40,845 bases of DNA from CAYFUL01 sp964346375 (GCA_964346375.1 CAYFUL010000007.1:1-40845), one strand, 5' to 3'. Shown: positions 27,115-36,368, numbered from the stretch's first letter. Notes: generated by a model from the sequence alone, not told the origin. Program-made: numbers and translations.

Positions 27115-28266
27115 CTATAGCTCAAAATTGCCTTTTAATATTGCTGTGCCGTCTTGTACTGCTACTTTTCCCTTTGCTATTACATCCTTTACTTCAAGGT
27201 TTTCATCGAAGGCTACTATATCTGCGTCCATGCCCTCTAAAATTTTTCCCTTTTTATTTCCAATGCCTAGTACTCTTGCTGGATTTTCGGTGAATAATTT
27301 TATTGCATTTTCAAATTCCATACCTTCTTTTACTAGTGCCTTTAATAGGCTTATTAGTATTTTACTTGTAAAGTATGTTAGTCCTATTGTATTGCCATCT
27401 TCGTCAAATCTTGGGTGTGATCCAAATGCGTCGCTTGATACGGTTATATTTTTTATGTCCACTCCCTTTTCCAATAGATAGAATACATTTTTCGCCTCTA
27501 CTGTGTTTGCTTCGTCTGTTGCCATTGCAGTAAAGTCTACTTTTCCACCTAACTTTGTAAATTCAACACAATCGTCTAGTAATTCCTTTGTCCTTAGGTT
27601 TATATGAGTTGGGATAAAGTGTTTTATCGGTATATCTGATTCTAAAATTGCATCCATTACCGGCTTTAGTCTCTTTTTTCCTTCTCCCATATGGATTGTA
27701 ACTACTCCTGCCTTTCCAGAGATCATTCCGCCTCGTCTTGCCTGTGTTGCTAATCTTATTAACTCCTCTGTTGTTATATTTGAGCTTCTATGATCTGAGG
27801 CTGCAATTTTTACTCCTATACATACATCTAGTAGGTAGATGTCCTTTTCTACTGTGTCTGTAATTGTTGGGGATGGATGGGTGTAGGATCCTGTTAACAT
27901 ATAGCAGGTTATTCCCTCTTCGTTTAGTGCCTTTGCCTTTGCATATAGGTTTTCTAAACTTCTACTTATTCCATCTGTTCCTAATAGCCCTAGTACTGTC
28001 GTTACTCCACTAGTTGTAAAGTCTGTTAGATTTGATTCTGGTACCCTTGATGCAGGTCCTGCCTCTCCTCCTCCACCTGTTATGTGTACGTGTTGGTCTA
28101 TTAATCCCGGAGTTACTTTTTTGCCATTTAAATCTATTACCTCTACAAATTCACTTTCAAAGTCGATTTTCTCTGCAATTTTTTTTATCTTTTCCCCTTC
28201 GATTAATATGTCTCTCTTTCCAATATGCTCTGGTGCATATAGGTCTGCATTTTTTAACAATAACAT
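27115..28266 (-). CDS. iadA: Isoaspartyl dipeptidase
   Basis: IadA is a metal-dependent amidohydrolase that cleaves beta-aspartyl (isoaspartyl) dipeptides, which accumulate from damaged proteins. The 383-residue protein has the metal-binding HVHITGGGGE near residue 60, KIAASDHRSS near 150 (containing the position of the bridging carboxylated Lys of E. coli IadA), HFIPTHINLR, and SSDAFGSHP with the catalytic Asp near 277. It is the last gene of the operon yjiH-yfcC-M20-iadA and ends in a clear terminator. The frame is intact. E. coli iadA also neighbours yjiG and yjiH, which supports the assignment. Confidence 0.95.
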   Translation of the reverse strand: MLLLKNADLYAPEHIGKRDILIEGEKIKKIAEKIDFESEFVEVIDLNGKKVTPGLIDQHVHITGGGGEAGPASRVPESNLTDFTTSGVTTVLGLLGTDGISRSLENLYAKAKALNEEGITCYMLTGSYTHPSPTITDTVEKDIYLLDVCIGVKIAASDHRSSNITTEELIRLATQARRGGMISGKAGVVTIHMGEGKKRLKPVMDAILESDIPIKHFIPTHINLRTKELLDDCVEFTKLGGKVDFTAMATDEANTVEAKNVFYLLEKGVDIKNITVSSDAFGSHPRFDEDGNTIGLTYFTSKILISLLKALVKEGMEFENAIKLFTENPARVLGIGNKKGKILEGMDADIVAFDENLEVKDVIAKGKVAVQDGTAILKGNFEL

Positions 28267-28277
28267 TTTGCCACCTC

Positions 28278-29399
28278 TTAGCCTAATCTATTTTCTATTA
28301 GATTTAACCAAATTTTTACTCCACTTAGTAATGCGTCCTTATTAAAGTCCATATCTACACTGTGAAGCCCTGGTGTTAAATCTGCTCCTAATCCAAAGTA
28401 TGCAGTTCTTAAATTGCCCTCTGTTGAGAAGAAATGGAAGTCCTCTCCCCCTGGTGTATGAATATCTGGAATTGCCTCTCCAAATTCTTCCTCTATTGCC
28501 TTTTGTACATATCCTCTTAATTCTTCATCATACTCTGCTGCAGAACATCCATTTTCATATACTATTTCAGTTGTTGCTCCAACTGTCTTTGCGCCAAATT
28601 CTATTGCTCTATATACTTTTTCCTTTAGCTGAGCCATATCTTCGTTTAACTCTGCTCTTAAATCGAATATTAACTCACATTCCCTTGATACTATATTCAT
28701 TGTGTTTCCACTTTTAAATACTGTACACTTTGCTGAGTAATTTGATGCTGGATTTAAGTGAATTGCATTTACTCCATTTACTATTGCTATTCCTGCATCT
28801 ATTGGACTTATTCCAAGATGTGGTCTTGCACCATGACTTTCCTTTCCAATTACCTTTACTTTAATAGTATGGAAAGCTGAATGCCAAAGTCCTGCTGCTG
28901 CCTCTCCTAGTTTCGCCTCCTGAATTGGTCTTAAATGTCCGCCGTACATCTCATCTACATCTGATACATATCCGCTAGCTAGTACAGCTCTTGCTCCCTT
29001 TAGTACCTCTTCTCCCGGTTGAAGTACTAATTTTAAAGTACCTCTTTTTATTCCAATGTTTCCTGCAATTATTGCAGAGGATAGTGCCATAGTTGCGTGG
29101 GCATCGTGACCGCAGGCATGTTTATTTACTTTCTCTCCATTTACATCAAACTGTAATGCGTCAAAATCTGCTCTTATTGCAACTACGGGGCCTTCCTCTT
29201 CCCCCTTTATTACTCCAATTAAACCAGTTTCCTCAAATTCTAGTATTTCATCAAATACTCCTGACTCAATCATCTTTTCCTTTAGAAATTTTGAAGACTT
29301 ATACTCCTCCATTCCCAATTCTGGAGTTGCGTGAAGATTTGAAAATATATCTTCAATTAACTCCTTATTCTCTTCTACTTTTTCGCTAAATCTTCCCAT
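28278..29399 (-). CDS. M20-family amidohydrolase/peptidase
   Basis: This is a di-zinc amidase of the M20D type, typically hydrolysing N-acyl amino acids or small peptides. The 373-residue protein shows LHATPELGMEEYKSSKFL, the metal motif HACGHDAHATMA near residue 95, QPGEEVLKGA, and TPGGEDFHFF near the C-terminus. I chose ATG 29397-29399 (MGRFSEKV), which follows GGAGGTTAAA; the upstream TTG overlaps the yfcC stop. It lies between yfcC and iadA, 11 bases from the latter. The substrate is likely a peptide or modified amino acid brought in by the neighbouring transporters. Confidence 0.9.
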   Translation of the reverse strand: MGRFSEKVEENKELIEDIFSNLHATPELGMEEYKSSKFLKEKMIESGVFDEILEFEETGLIGVIKGEEEGPVVAIRADFDALQFDVNGEKVNKHACGHDAHATMALSSAIIAGNIGIKRGTLKLVLQPGEEVLKGARAVLASGYVSDVDEMYGGHLRPIQEAKLGEAAAGLWHSAFHTIKVKVIGKESHGARPHLGISPIDAGIAIVNGVNAIHLNPASNYSAKCTVFKSGNTMNIVSRECELIFDLRAELNEDMAQLKEKVYRAIEFGAKTVGATTEIVYENGCSAAEYDEELRGYVQKAIEEEFGEAIPDIHTPGGEDFHFFSTEGNLRTAYFGLGADLTPGLHSVDMDFNKDALLSGVKIWLNLIENRLG

Positions 29400-29411
29400 T
29401 TTAACCTCCAA

Positions 29412-30794
29412 TTAGGCATATACACTCACTAGGAATATACCTGCCATAACAATCACTGTAAAAATTAGCACAAGTGGCATAATAAATTTTAGCCATTTAT
29501 CATAGGACACTCCTGCAAGACCAAGCACTGCCATAGTAGTACCAGATGTTGGGTTAAATAAATTAGTAATAAAATCTCCCCATTGGTATGCACAAACTAC
29601 AACTTGTCTATTTATTCCTATAATATCAGATAGAGGGGACATTAATGGCATTACTACTGCCGCCTGTCCTGAACCTGATGGTATTAAGAAATTTAGTATC
29701 ATATTTATAAATAACATTAGCCAACTACTAATTACTGATCCAAAATAATTTAGTGGAATAGAAAGGTAGTACACAATTGTATGAACGATATTTCCCTCGT
29801 TTAATATATATGATATACCACTTGCAAATCCTGTAATTAAACAGGCATATACTACGCCTTTACAACCTGAAATAAAAGACTTAACCATATTAGTAGGAGA
29901 TATTTTTGCAATAATAGCAGTAATACAGGCTATTGCAAACATAATTCCACTCATATACTCAGTTCCCCATGAGTACTTCATTGTGCCGTAAGCATAGATT
30001 CCAAATCCACCAAATAAAATAATAATTACAAGTATATCTGAAAAAGTAAGTGGTTCATCTACATGGGCATCTACATCGTGGTGAAATGCATCGATTTTTC
30101 CTACTAAACTCTTTGATGGATCTTTCTTAACTTTTAGGGCGTATCTTCCAGTATATAGAATTAATACAATTGTACAAATTGTACTCATTACTACTCTAAA
30201 TCCAAATCCAGAAAGAACTGGAACTTCTGCAATTTTCTGTGCAAGTTGAACAGTAGTTGGATATATTGGAGATGTACCAAATCCAGTATAAGTTGCAACA
30301 AAAATAATTGAAACGGCAACTAAACCATCTAACCCCAGCTTCGTCGCAATTAATATTCCAAGGGGTACAAATGCAACAACTCCGTTTACAACTGCCCCAA
30401 CAGTTCCTAAAACTGACATCATTATAATTATTATAGGAATTACAAGTAGGGATTTATCCTTTAACCTGTTAATAATATTTCTTACCATTCTATCTATGGC
30501 GCCAGTGTCATTTACAATTTGTAAAAATCCACTAACTAAAAAGAGCATATTAATAATTCCAGCGCTTTTATTCATACCAGTTGGAATGGCAAGTAGTACT
30601 TTTTCTAGTGAAACTGGAGTCTGTTCTACATAGTGAAAACTTGTAGGGTCGGCTACCATCATATTTGTCGTTTCACTTTCCACCATAGTATATTGTCCGG
30701 CAGGTACTATAAAAGTTAGTATCGCCGCAACTAAAATAAATATTGTAACTAATACATAGGTATCAGGTACTTTAATAGATAATTTTTTCTTCAA
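29412..30794 (-). CDS. YfcC-family transporter
   Basis: This is a polytopic membrane protein of 460 residues with about 11-12 hydrophobic segments, related to the YfcC/DcuC ion transporter group. The N-terminus has the family pattern PDTYVLVTIFILVAAILTFI and IVPAGQYTMVE, with VSGFLQIVNDTGAIDRMV and the conserved NFLIPSGSGQAAVVMPLMSP near residue 360. Such proteins are annotated as C4-dicarboxylate or basic amino-acid/peptide carriers; the substrate here is not determined. It lies in the middle of the isoaspartyl dipeptidase operon and overlaps the purine-rich start region of the M20 gene. Confidence 0.85.
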   Translation of the reverse strand: MKKKLSIKVPDTYVLVTIFILVAAILTFIVPAGQYTMVESETTNMMVADPTSFHYVEQTPVSLEKVLLAIPTGMNKSAGIINMLFLVSGFLQIVNDTGAIDRMVRNIINRLKDKSLLVIPIIIIMMSVLGTVGAVVNGVVAFVPLGILIATKLGLDGLVAVSIIFVATYTGFGTSPIYPTTVQLAQKIAEVPVLSGFGFRVVMSTICTIVLILYTGRYALKVKKDPSKSLVGKIDAFHHDVDAHVDEPLTFSDILVIIILFGGFGIYAYGTMKYSWGTEYMSGIMFAIACITAIIAKISPTNMVKSFISGCKGVVYACLITGFASGISYILNEGNIVHTIVYYLSIPLNYFGSVISSWLMLFINMILNFLIPSGSGQAAVVMPLMSPLSDIIGINRQVVVCAYQWGDFITNLFNPTSGTTMAVLGLAGVSYDKWLKFIMPLVLIFTVIVMAGIFLVSVYA

Positions 30795-30844
30795 ACATCA
30801 CCTCCCATAATTAACCTACAAGATCAAATTTTTAGCAAATTTTA

Positions 30845-31990
30845 TTAAACTATTATTCTCATTATTATCATTGCAATAATTGCATTGATAAAGCAGATTA
30901 AAAATTGTTGAGGTTGTCTTTTTGCTCCTGCAACTGCTAATAATCTTCCAGAGTATTGAATTATAGAACCTATTAAAAGAATAGCAGGTGATAGTATTGC
31001 AATATGAGCGCCATTTAATGCTCCCTCTGCAAATAGTGCACCAGCAACTCCAACTCCACCACCAATAGACATTAAACTACCAAGTAGTACAGCTGCAGCC
31101 TCTCCAGGTAGTCCAAAAATTCCCATAATAGGTGAAAGAACAGTACCTAGTAAGTCCATAACTCCAGTTACATTTAACGCCTTAATAACAACATATGCCA
31201 TTAATACGTTTGGAATAATACTACCAATACCAATATTGTAACCATTTTTTGCACCAGCAACGAAGGTCATAGTAGGGTTTTGTTTTTCTTCTTTTTTCTC
31301 AGCAGTTTCTACAACAACTTCTTCCTTAACATCTGTTGAAGATTGTTTATTTCTAACAAATACAAATCTCATTATATTTGCTCCAACAAATTTCATTACG
31401 AAGATAATTAGGAATACTGTAATCATAGAAACCTTAACTGCAGGAGTTCCATCAGTGTTCATAAGAGCCCAAAGTCCTGCGGCAGTACCAAAGAAGTTTC
31501 CAATACTACCTGCTCTAGAAAATTGCCAAACTGAAAAGATATCAACTTCATCTTGAGTAAGACGACCTTGATCGTAAAGAAGTTTAGTCATAGAAGCTCC
31601 AGCATCTGTACTTTGCATAGAAGTTATGAGTGCAAGTCCAGCATATCCTGGAATTCCTAAAAGTGCTCCAAGAAGTGGAGTAAGTAATTTTTGAGCAGCT
31701 TTAATTGCGCCAAATTGTTCTGCAACAGCTACTGCTCCAATTGCTAGCATTACATTTGGAACAAGGTTAAGGGCAAATAAAAATCCTGCCTTTGCTCCAC
31801 TACCACCAGCTCCTTGGAAATTATGTCCAGTTTCTCCAATAGTACCAAAAGTACCAGAAAGAACTGAATAGTCAAAGAATTTTAGTGGATTATCTAAATC
31901 CTTTAAAACGCCAGAGAAGAATATTATTATTAAAATAAGTGCGATATATCCTCCAAATCCAACTTCATCTTTTCTTTTTTTCGTATCCAT
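30845..31990 (-). CDS. YjiH/YjiG-like gate-domain membrane protein
   Basis: This 381-residue membrane protein has two nucleoside-recognition (Gate) domains. The N-terminal half shows the YjiH-type start GYIALILIIIFFSGVLKDLD and ALITSMQSTDAGASMTKLLYD; the C-terminal half (after a Lys/Glu-rich linker near residue 220) shows the YjiG-like GIGSIIPNVLMAYVVIKA. In E. coli YjiG and YjiH are separate and lie beside iadA; here they seem to be one fused chain. Role unknown, probably uptake or export of dipeptides or their products. GGGAGG precedes the ATG. It is the first gene of the operon, with a palindrome at 32037-32059 upstream. Confidence 0.82.
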   Translation of the reverse strand: MDTKKRKDEVGFGGYIALILIIIFFSGVLKDLDNPLKFFDYSVLSGTFGTIGETGHNFQGAGGSGAKAGFLFALNLVPNVMLAIGAVAVAEQFGAIKAAQKLLTPLLGALLGIPGYAGLALITSMQSTDAGASMTKLLYDQGRLTQDEVDIFSVWQFSRAGSIGNFFGTAAGLWALMNTDGTPAVKVSMITVFLIIFVMKFVGANIMRFVFVRNKQSSTDVKEEVVVETAEKKEEKQNPTMTFVAGAKNGYNIGIGSIIPNVLMAYVVIKALNVTGVMDLLGTVLSPIMGIFGLPGEAAAVLLGSLMSIGGGVGVAGALFAEGALNGAHIAILSPAILLIGSIIQYSGRLLAVAGAKRQPQQFLICFINAIIAMIIMRIIV

Positions 31991-32036
31991 TTTTTTCCTC
32001 CCATCTTATATTTTTGCTAAAAATTTGATGTAAAAA

Positions 32037-32059
32037 ATAGACTGTAAAAATAAGTCTAT
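32037..32059. promoter_or_regulatory. Palindrome ATAGACT-N9-AGTCTAT, candidate operator of the yjiH-iadA operon
   Basis: There are perfect 7-bp arms with a 9-base A-rich spacer, about 47 bases upstream of the yjiH ATG, where a repressor or activator would be expected to bind. There is no T-run, so it is not a terminator. The regulator is not identified. Confidence 0.45.
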
Positions 32060-32176
32060 TGTTGCTGTTATAAGGGTTTATGTGGTTTTATTCAATTACT
32101 TTATTTTTTAATAGTTATAAAGAACAAAAGGAGGTAGTTTTTATTAGACATTTTTTCAAAAATACCGATACACTAT

Positions 32177-32209
32177 CCCCTCGGGTCGGTAGATGGACCG
32201 ACGCCCTAC
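32177..32209 (-). repeat. GTAG-type REP-like palindrome, copy 2
   Basis: The minus strand begins GTAGGGCGTCGGT, loop CCATCT, then ACCGACCCGAGGGG. It shares the end ACCCGAGGGG with copy 1 at 7048-7080 in opposite orientation. Confidence 0.65.
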
Positions 32210-32234
32210 AATAAACTATAAATTCCACAATACG

Positions 32235-32263
32235 GTAGGGGCGTCTCGTCCTCGAGATGCCCG
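32235..32263 (+). repeat. GTAG-type REP-like palindrome, copy 3
   Basis: The plus strand begins GTAGGGGCGTCTCG, loop TCCT, CGAGATGCCCGC. The stem pairs GGGCATCTCG-like arms with one wobble. It lies 25 bases from copy 2 in opposite orientation, a typical REP doublet arrangement. Confidence 0.65.
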
Positions 32264-32349
32264 CTTAACAGTGTCTGCATTTTATTACCTATCCATTCCA
32301 AATTACCAATCAATTATTTTCGACAATTCCATAAAAAATAATTTGGCAT

Positions 32350-32379
32350 AAAAAAGAGAGTTCAAATTTGAACCCTCTA
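32350..32379 (-). terminator. Terminator of the ftsE-ftsX-envC-ctpA operon
   Basis: On the minus strand AGAGGGTTC, loop AAATTT, GAACTCTC then TTTTT. The stem includes a G-T pair and begins within the ctpA stop codon TAG. Confidence 0.85.
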
Positions 32380-33549
32380 CTTCTTATTTAATATTTCTAT
32401 TGCCTTTTGTAATTGTGTATCTGTATCCTTAAACTCCACTCCAGTTTCCTTTACATCCTCTGGAAGATGAACTACTTCATCTGGTTCTATTCCCTTTTTG
32501 TGAATTGAATTTCCCTTTGGTGTAAAGTATTCGCTTACTGTAAGTTTAATTCCATCTCCTGTTGGGAACTCGTTTAAATTTTGTACTATTCCCTTTCCGT
32601 AAGTCTTTTCTCCTACAACAGTTGCCCTATTGTAATCCATTAATGCCCCTGTTAAAACTTCTGATGCCGATGCAGAATTTCCATTTACCAGTACCACCAA
32701 TGGAAGTTTTGTCATCTCCTTGTCTGAAAGATATTCGTGTACAACTTTTCCACTTCTATCCTTTGTATAGACTATCTTTCCTTCAGGAAGAAGTTGGTCT
32801 GCAATATCTACACTAGAGTCCATCATGCCGCCGGGATTTCCCCTTAAATCTAGAATAAGTCCCTTAACTTTTTTACTCTCTAAATCCTTTAGCTGCTTTT
32901 TAAAATCCTTCTCTGTATCCGTATCGAAGGAATGGATTTTAATATACCCTAAATTATCAATTGTAGTGCTCTCTACAGACTCTAATTTTATCTCATCTCT
33001 CGTTATGTCAATATCTACTACCTTGTTGTTTTCTGAAAGCCTTAAAAAGGTAATAGTAACCTTAGAACCCTTCTTCCCCTTTATATACTTTGAAGCCTCG
33101 CTGAAATTCTTAGATGAAAAATCTTTTCCATCTACTTTCATAATCTTGTCTCCAACTTTTACACCTGCACCTTCCGCAGGAGAACCTGGTAGAACTTGTA
33201 CTACATCTATTAGTCCAAGATTTTCGTCAGGAGTCATTACTATTCCAACTCCAAAAAATTTACCAGAGGTGGATTCTATTAAGTCCTTCATCTCGTCTTC
33301 AGTTAAGTATTCAGAGTATGGATCGTTTAAACTTGCAACTACTCCTTTTAACTCTCCAATAAGAAAATCCTCATCCTTAACTTCGTAAAGGTAGTTTAGT
33401 TTTACATACTCCTCAAGGGCTTTTATCTTTGCCAATTTAAAACCATCGGCATCTCCTCCAAGTACAACATTTGCAGTGAAATAAAATGTAAGTGCATTTG
33501 AAGCTAAAAGGAGTAGCACAATAAGTATAATTTTTTTACCCTTCTTCAT
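32377..33549 (-). CDS. ctpA: C-terminal processing serine peptidase (S41)
   Basis: CtpA is a membrane-anchored PDZ-containing peptidase acting outside the cytoplasm. The 390-residue protein has an N-terminal transmembrane or signal segment (IILIVLLLLASNALTFYF), a PDZ domain near residues 95-175 (VLPGSPAEGAGVKVGDKIM), the S41 core LKGLILDLRGNPGGMM, the nucleophile region NGNSASASEVLTG near 293 and the catalytic Lys in GEKTYGKG near 316. It starts 8 bases after the envC-like gene stops. In many Bacillota ctpA is part of the ftsEX operon and trims cell-wall hydrolases; that role is inferred. Confidence 0.93.
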   Translation of the reverse strand: MKKGKKIILIVLLLLASNALTFYFTANVVLGGDADGFKLAKIKALEEYVKLNYLYEVKDEDFLIGELKGVVASLNDPYSEYLTEDEMKDLIESTSGKFFGVGIVMTPDENLGLIDVVQVLPGSPAEGAGVKVGDKIMKVDGKDFSSKNFSEASKYIKGKKGSKVTITFLRLSENNKVVDIDITRDEIKLESVESTTIDNLGYIKIHSFDTDTEKDFKKQLKDLESKKVKGLILDLRGNPGGMMDSSVDIADQLLPEGKIVYTKDRSGKVVHEYLSDKEMTKLPLVVLVNGNSASASEVLTGALMDYNRATVVGEKTYGKGIVQNLNEFPTGDGIKLTVSEYFTPKGNSIHKKGIEPDEVVHLPEDVKETGVEFKDTDTQLQKAIEILNKK

Positions 33550-33556
33550 AAATCAC

Positions 33557-34789
33557 CTATATATATCCAAGAGGATCTACTGGGGATCCATTAAATCTAA
33601 CTTCAAAATGAAGATGAGGTCCTGTGGAAAGTCCTGTACTTCCTACATAAGATACTACTTCTCCAGCTGTTACACTTTGACCTTCCCTTGCCTTTAATGA
33701 AGAATTATGAGCATAAACTGTTACACAATCTCCATGGTCTATCATAATTACATTTCCATATCCAGACATAAATGTTGATTTTATTACTACTCCATCCTTT
33801 GCTGCAACTACTGGCGTTCCAGATGAGGCTGGTATGTCTACACCAGTATGCATTCTAGAATAGCCAAGTATTGGGTGAATTCTATAACCAAATGGAGAAG
33901 ATATTCTAGAATTTCCTGGCACTGGCCACATTAATTTCTTACCATTTCTCCTCTCTGGAGCATATGTTAAAGAAAGTCTTTCAGATCCAGAAGATCTTTC
34001 CCTTGCAAGGCGAGCCTGTCTTGCAGCCTCCTCCTGTTCCTTTGCAATGGTAATTTGACTTGTTAAACTCTTTAACTCTGCCTCAACTTGAGCAGATGTA
34101 TTTTCCATATTTGCAAGTTCTCTAGCATATAGCTCCTTATTATTAATAAGTTGGTCCATGTAAACTTGCTTTTCATTACTTGCAATTACAAGGGAATTTT
34201 TTACAGACTCAACTTCAGATTTTTTTGATTGAAGTTCTAATTCGTCGTTTTTTAATTCCTCTGTCTTTAAATTTATTGTGTCAATTTGCTCTCTAATAAA
34301 CTCAATTAATTCCCTATCGGATTTTGAAATGGACCTTATCATTTCATTATTGGTAATAAGTTCTTCAATGGACTTTGAGTTCATTAACACCTCTATGTAT
34401 CCCGCTTGACCGGACATATACATAGCCCTTACCCTTTTAGAAAATAATTCCTTTTTATCCTCAAGGTTAATTTTAGCTTCGTCTAAAGCCATTAAATTCT
34501 CTGCAATTCTATCCTGTAACTCATAGATTTCCTCTGATAGCTGAACAATTTTCGTATTTTGAACAGAAATCTGTCCATCTAGTGCCTTAAGTTCACTAGA
34601 AACATTTTTCATTTCACTATCCAGCTGATTAACATTCTGTCTACTTTCTGTAATCTTTTGTTGTAGAGAGTCCTGTTCAACTTTTTTAGCGTCCTTCTGT
34701 TTTTGAAGTTGGGCGCTACTTGCGTAGACATTTGTACCAAGTAGTACAACAGATAGGCCTACGGCATATAGTTTTTTATACTTAATCAT
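33557..34789 (-). CDS. EnvC/PcsB-like murein hydrolase or activator (M23)
   Basis: This 410-residue secreted protein has a signal peptide ending NVYA, a long coiled coil from about 30 to 270 (heptad-rich QKITESRQNVNQLDSEMKN-like segments) and a C-terminal LytM/M23 domain. The M23 metal motifs are complete: GYRIHPILGYSRMHTGVDI and HLHFEVR. This differs from E. coli EnvC, where the active site is degenerate, so it may cut peptidoglycan itself. It follows ftsX by 6 bases, and FtsEX is known to control EnvC/PcsB-type proteins through the periplasmic coiled coil. The frame is intact; the ATG is preceded by GAGGG, which overlaps the ftsX stop TGA. Confidence 0.93.
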   Translation of the reverse strand: MIKYKKLYAVGLSVVLLGTNVYASSAQLQKQKDAKKVEQDSLQQKITESRQNVNQLDSEMKNVSSELKALDGQISVQNTKIVQLSEEIYELQDRIAENLMALDEAKINLEDKKELFSKRVRAMYMSGQAGYIEVLMNSKSIEELITNNEMIRSISKSDRELIEFIREQIDTINLKTEELKNDELELQSKKSEVESVKNSLVIASNEKQVYMDQLINNKELYARELANMENTSAQVEAELKSLTSQITIAKEQEEAARQARLARERSSGSERLSLTYAPERRNGKKLMWPVPGNSRISSPFGYRIHPILGYSRMHTGVDIPASSGTPVVAAKDGVVIKSTFMSGYGNVIMIDHGDCVTVYAHNSSLKAREGQSVTAGEVVSYVGSTGLSTGPHLHFEVRFNGSPVDPLGYI

Positions 34790-34795
34790 ATTCCC

Positions 34796-35695
34796 TCACA
34801 CTTTTAAAAATTTCTTCGTACTTGCTAAACTTCCAAAATATCCTATTCCAATTCCAATACAGGAAAAGACAATTACTATATCATTTCTAACAATACCAGG
34901 AATTGCAAGACTAAGTCCAAGCATTTCATTTAACTTATCTCCCAATATTTGAAATAGGTAGGAATATCCAAAGTACACTACTCCACTTGCTACAATTGCA
35001 CCAACTAGTCCAAAAACAATACCCTCCATTAAAAAAGGTCCTCTTATAAACCAATTTCCTGCGCCAATATACTTCATAATTCCAATTTCCCTTTCCCTAT
35101 TTGAAACTGCAATCTTAATGGTATTGTGAATAATTAAAACACAAACCATAAGAAGTATTAAAATTGTACCAATTCCTATATATTTTATTGCATTTGAAAC
35201 TCTAATGGTCTTTGCAATAAAGTCGTATCTAAAATCCACCTTGTAAATTCCTTGAAGGTCCTTAGTTTCATTTACCAAGTCCTTTGCAAGACTAATATCC
35301 TTTACTCCAACAGTTATAGAAGCAGGAAGAGCATTTTCTTCAAGTACATCAAGTACATCTGCATCTTCCCCAAGCCTTTCTTTCATATCGGCTAGAGCCT
35401 CTTCCTTTGAAACATACTTTACTTCCTTTACCTTATCATTTTCGCTAATGATATTAATAATCTCATTGGTCCTAGTTGGGTCAAGGTTGTCGTCAAGGTA
35501 GTAGACTATCTTATCTATTTTACCACCAGTTTGGTAAACAAGGTAGTCAATATTTAACATTAATAGTAAAACTATACCAAAAAGGATTAACATTGAAGCG
35601 ATGGAAACCATAGAAGCAAGGGACATAGTCCTATTTCTCCAAAGGCTTACAAAACTTTCAGCTATCATGGTGCGAATTTGTCTAAGCTTTGCCAA
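34796..35695 (-). CDS. ftsX: Cell division protein FtsX
   Basis: FtsX is the membrane partner of FtsE; together they transmit ATP use to a cell-wall hydrolase at the septum. The protein, about 299 residues, has an N-terminal transmembrane segment after ESFVSLWRNRTMSLASMVS, a large extracellular loop, and three C-terminal transmembrane segments with SNREREIGIMKYIGAGNWFI, the conserved coupling region. The start is uncertain: TTG 35695 has a GTGGTGG-like site 5-7 bases upstream; GTG 35707 is the alternative. Both overlap the end of ftsE. It ends at TGA, followed in frame by GGG AAT and the ATG of the envC-like gene. Confidence 0.92.
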   Translation of the reverse strand: MAKLRQIRTMIAESFVSLWRNRTMSLASMVSIASMLILFGIVLLLMLNIDYLVYQTGGKIDKIVYYLDDNLDPTRTNEIINIISENDKVKEVKYVSKEEALADMKERLGEDADVLDVLEENALPASITVGVKDISLAKDLVNETKDLQGIYKVDFRYDFIAKTIRVSNAIKYIGIGTILILLMVCVLIIHNTIKIAVSNREREIGIMKYIGAGNWFIRGPFLMEGIVFGLVGAIVASGVVYFGYSYLFQILGDKLNEMLGLSLAIPGIVRNDIVIVFSCIGIGIGYFGSLASTKKFLKV

Positions 35696-36368
35696 AATAT
35701 CCACCACTTTCTAAATTTGATACTAATTTTCCGTCCTCAATGGCAATTACGTGCTTCTTCATACTATTTACAATGTCTATTGCGTGGGTAGCAACTACTA
35801 CAGTTCTACCATGTTTATTAATATTTTCAAGTACAGACATAATCTCCCAAGCAGTAGAAATATCTAAGTTTCCAGTAGGCTCATCACATAGTAGTATTGG
35901 AGCGTCGTTTACAATTGCCCTTGCTATGGCAACTCTTTGAGACTCCCCTCCAGAAAGTTGAAATGGATAGGATTTTTCCTTTCCAGTTAAGCTTACAAGT
36001 TCTAGTGATCTTTCTACTTTTCTTTTAATATCAGATCTCTTTGCTCCAACTACTTCTAAAGTATAGGCTACATTTTCAAACACAGTCTTTTTTGGAAGTA
36101 GTCTAAAATCTTGAAATACCATGGAGATATTTCTTCTAAGTCTAGGAATTCTACTTGTGGGAATTTTTGTAATATCCATTTCATCAATATAGATACTTCC
36201 CTTTGTAGTGTTCTCTTCCCTAATGAGAAGCTTTAATAGGGTAGACTTTCCCGCTCCACTTTTACCAACAAGAAATACAAAATCCCCCTTTGGTATTGTG
36301 AAGTTTACATTGTTAAGAGCAACAGTTGCATTTTTATATTCCTTATATACATTTTCAAATACTATCAT
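35682..36368 (-). CDS. ftsE: Cell division ATP-binding protein FtsE
   Basis: FtsE is the ABC ATPase of the FtsEX complex. The 228-residue protein has Walker A VGKSGAGKSTLLKLL near residue 35, signature QLSGGESQRVAIARA near 140 and Walker B LLCDEPTGNLD near 160, the usual FtsE length and sequence. GAAAGGGGC precedes the ATG at 36366-36368. It is the first gene of ftsE-ftsX-envC-ctpA, with the promoter at 36388-36416. Confidence 0.96.
   Translation of the reverse strand: MIVFENVYKEYKNATVALNNVNFTIPKGDFVFLVGKSGAGKSTLLKLLIREENTTKGSIYIDEMDITKIPTSRIPRLRRNISMVFQDFRLLPKKTVFENVAYTLEVVGAKRSDIKRKVERSLELVSLTGKEKSYPFQLSGGESQRVAIARAIVNDAPILLCDEPTGNLDISTAWEIMSVLENINKHGRTVVVATHAIDIVNSMKKHVIAIEDGKLVSNLESGGYFGKA

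Larger units (their letters stand above)
31991..32349. other. Gene-free spacer with palindrome and two REP-like elements
   Basis: About 360 bases without a credible coding sequence between yjiH and the ctpA terminator. It holds the yjiH leader, the palindrome at 32037-32059 and the two oppositely oriented GTAG elements at 32177-32209 and 32235-32263. Confidence 0.7.

Noticed and set aside
32825..33388. 187-codon open frame on the plus strand opposite ctpA
   Set aside because: Ser-rich translation without family resemblance; ctpA on the other strand is complete and conserved.
33557..35695. FtsX-EnvC fusion: ftsX TGA, GGG, AAT, ATG of the envC-like gene are in one frame
   Set aside because: The envC-like protein has its own signal peptide and ribosome site; the shared frame is chance (one in three).
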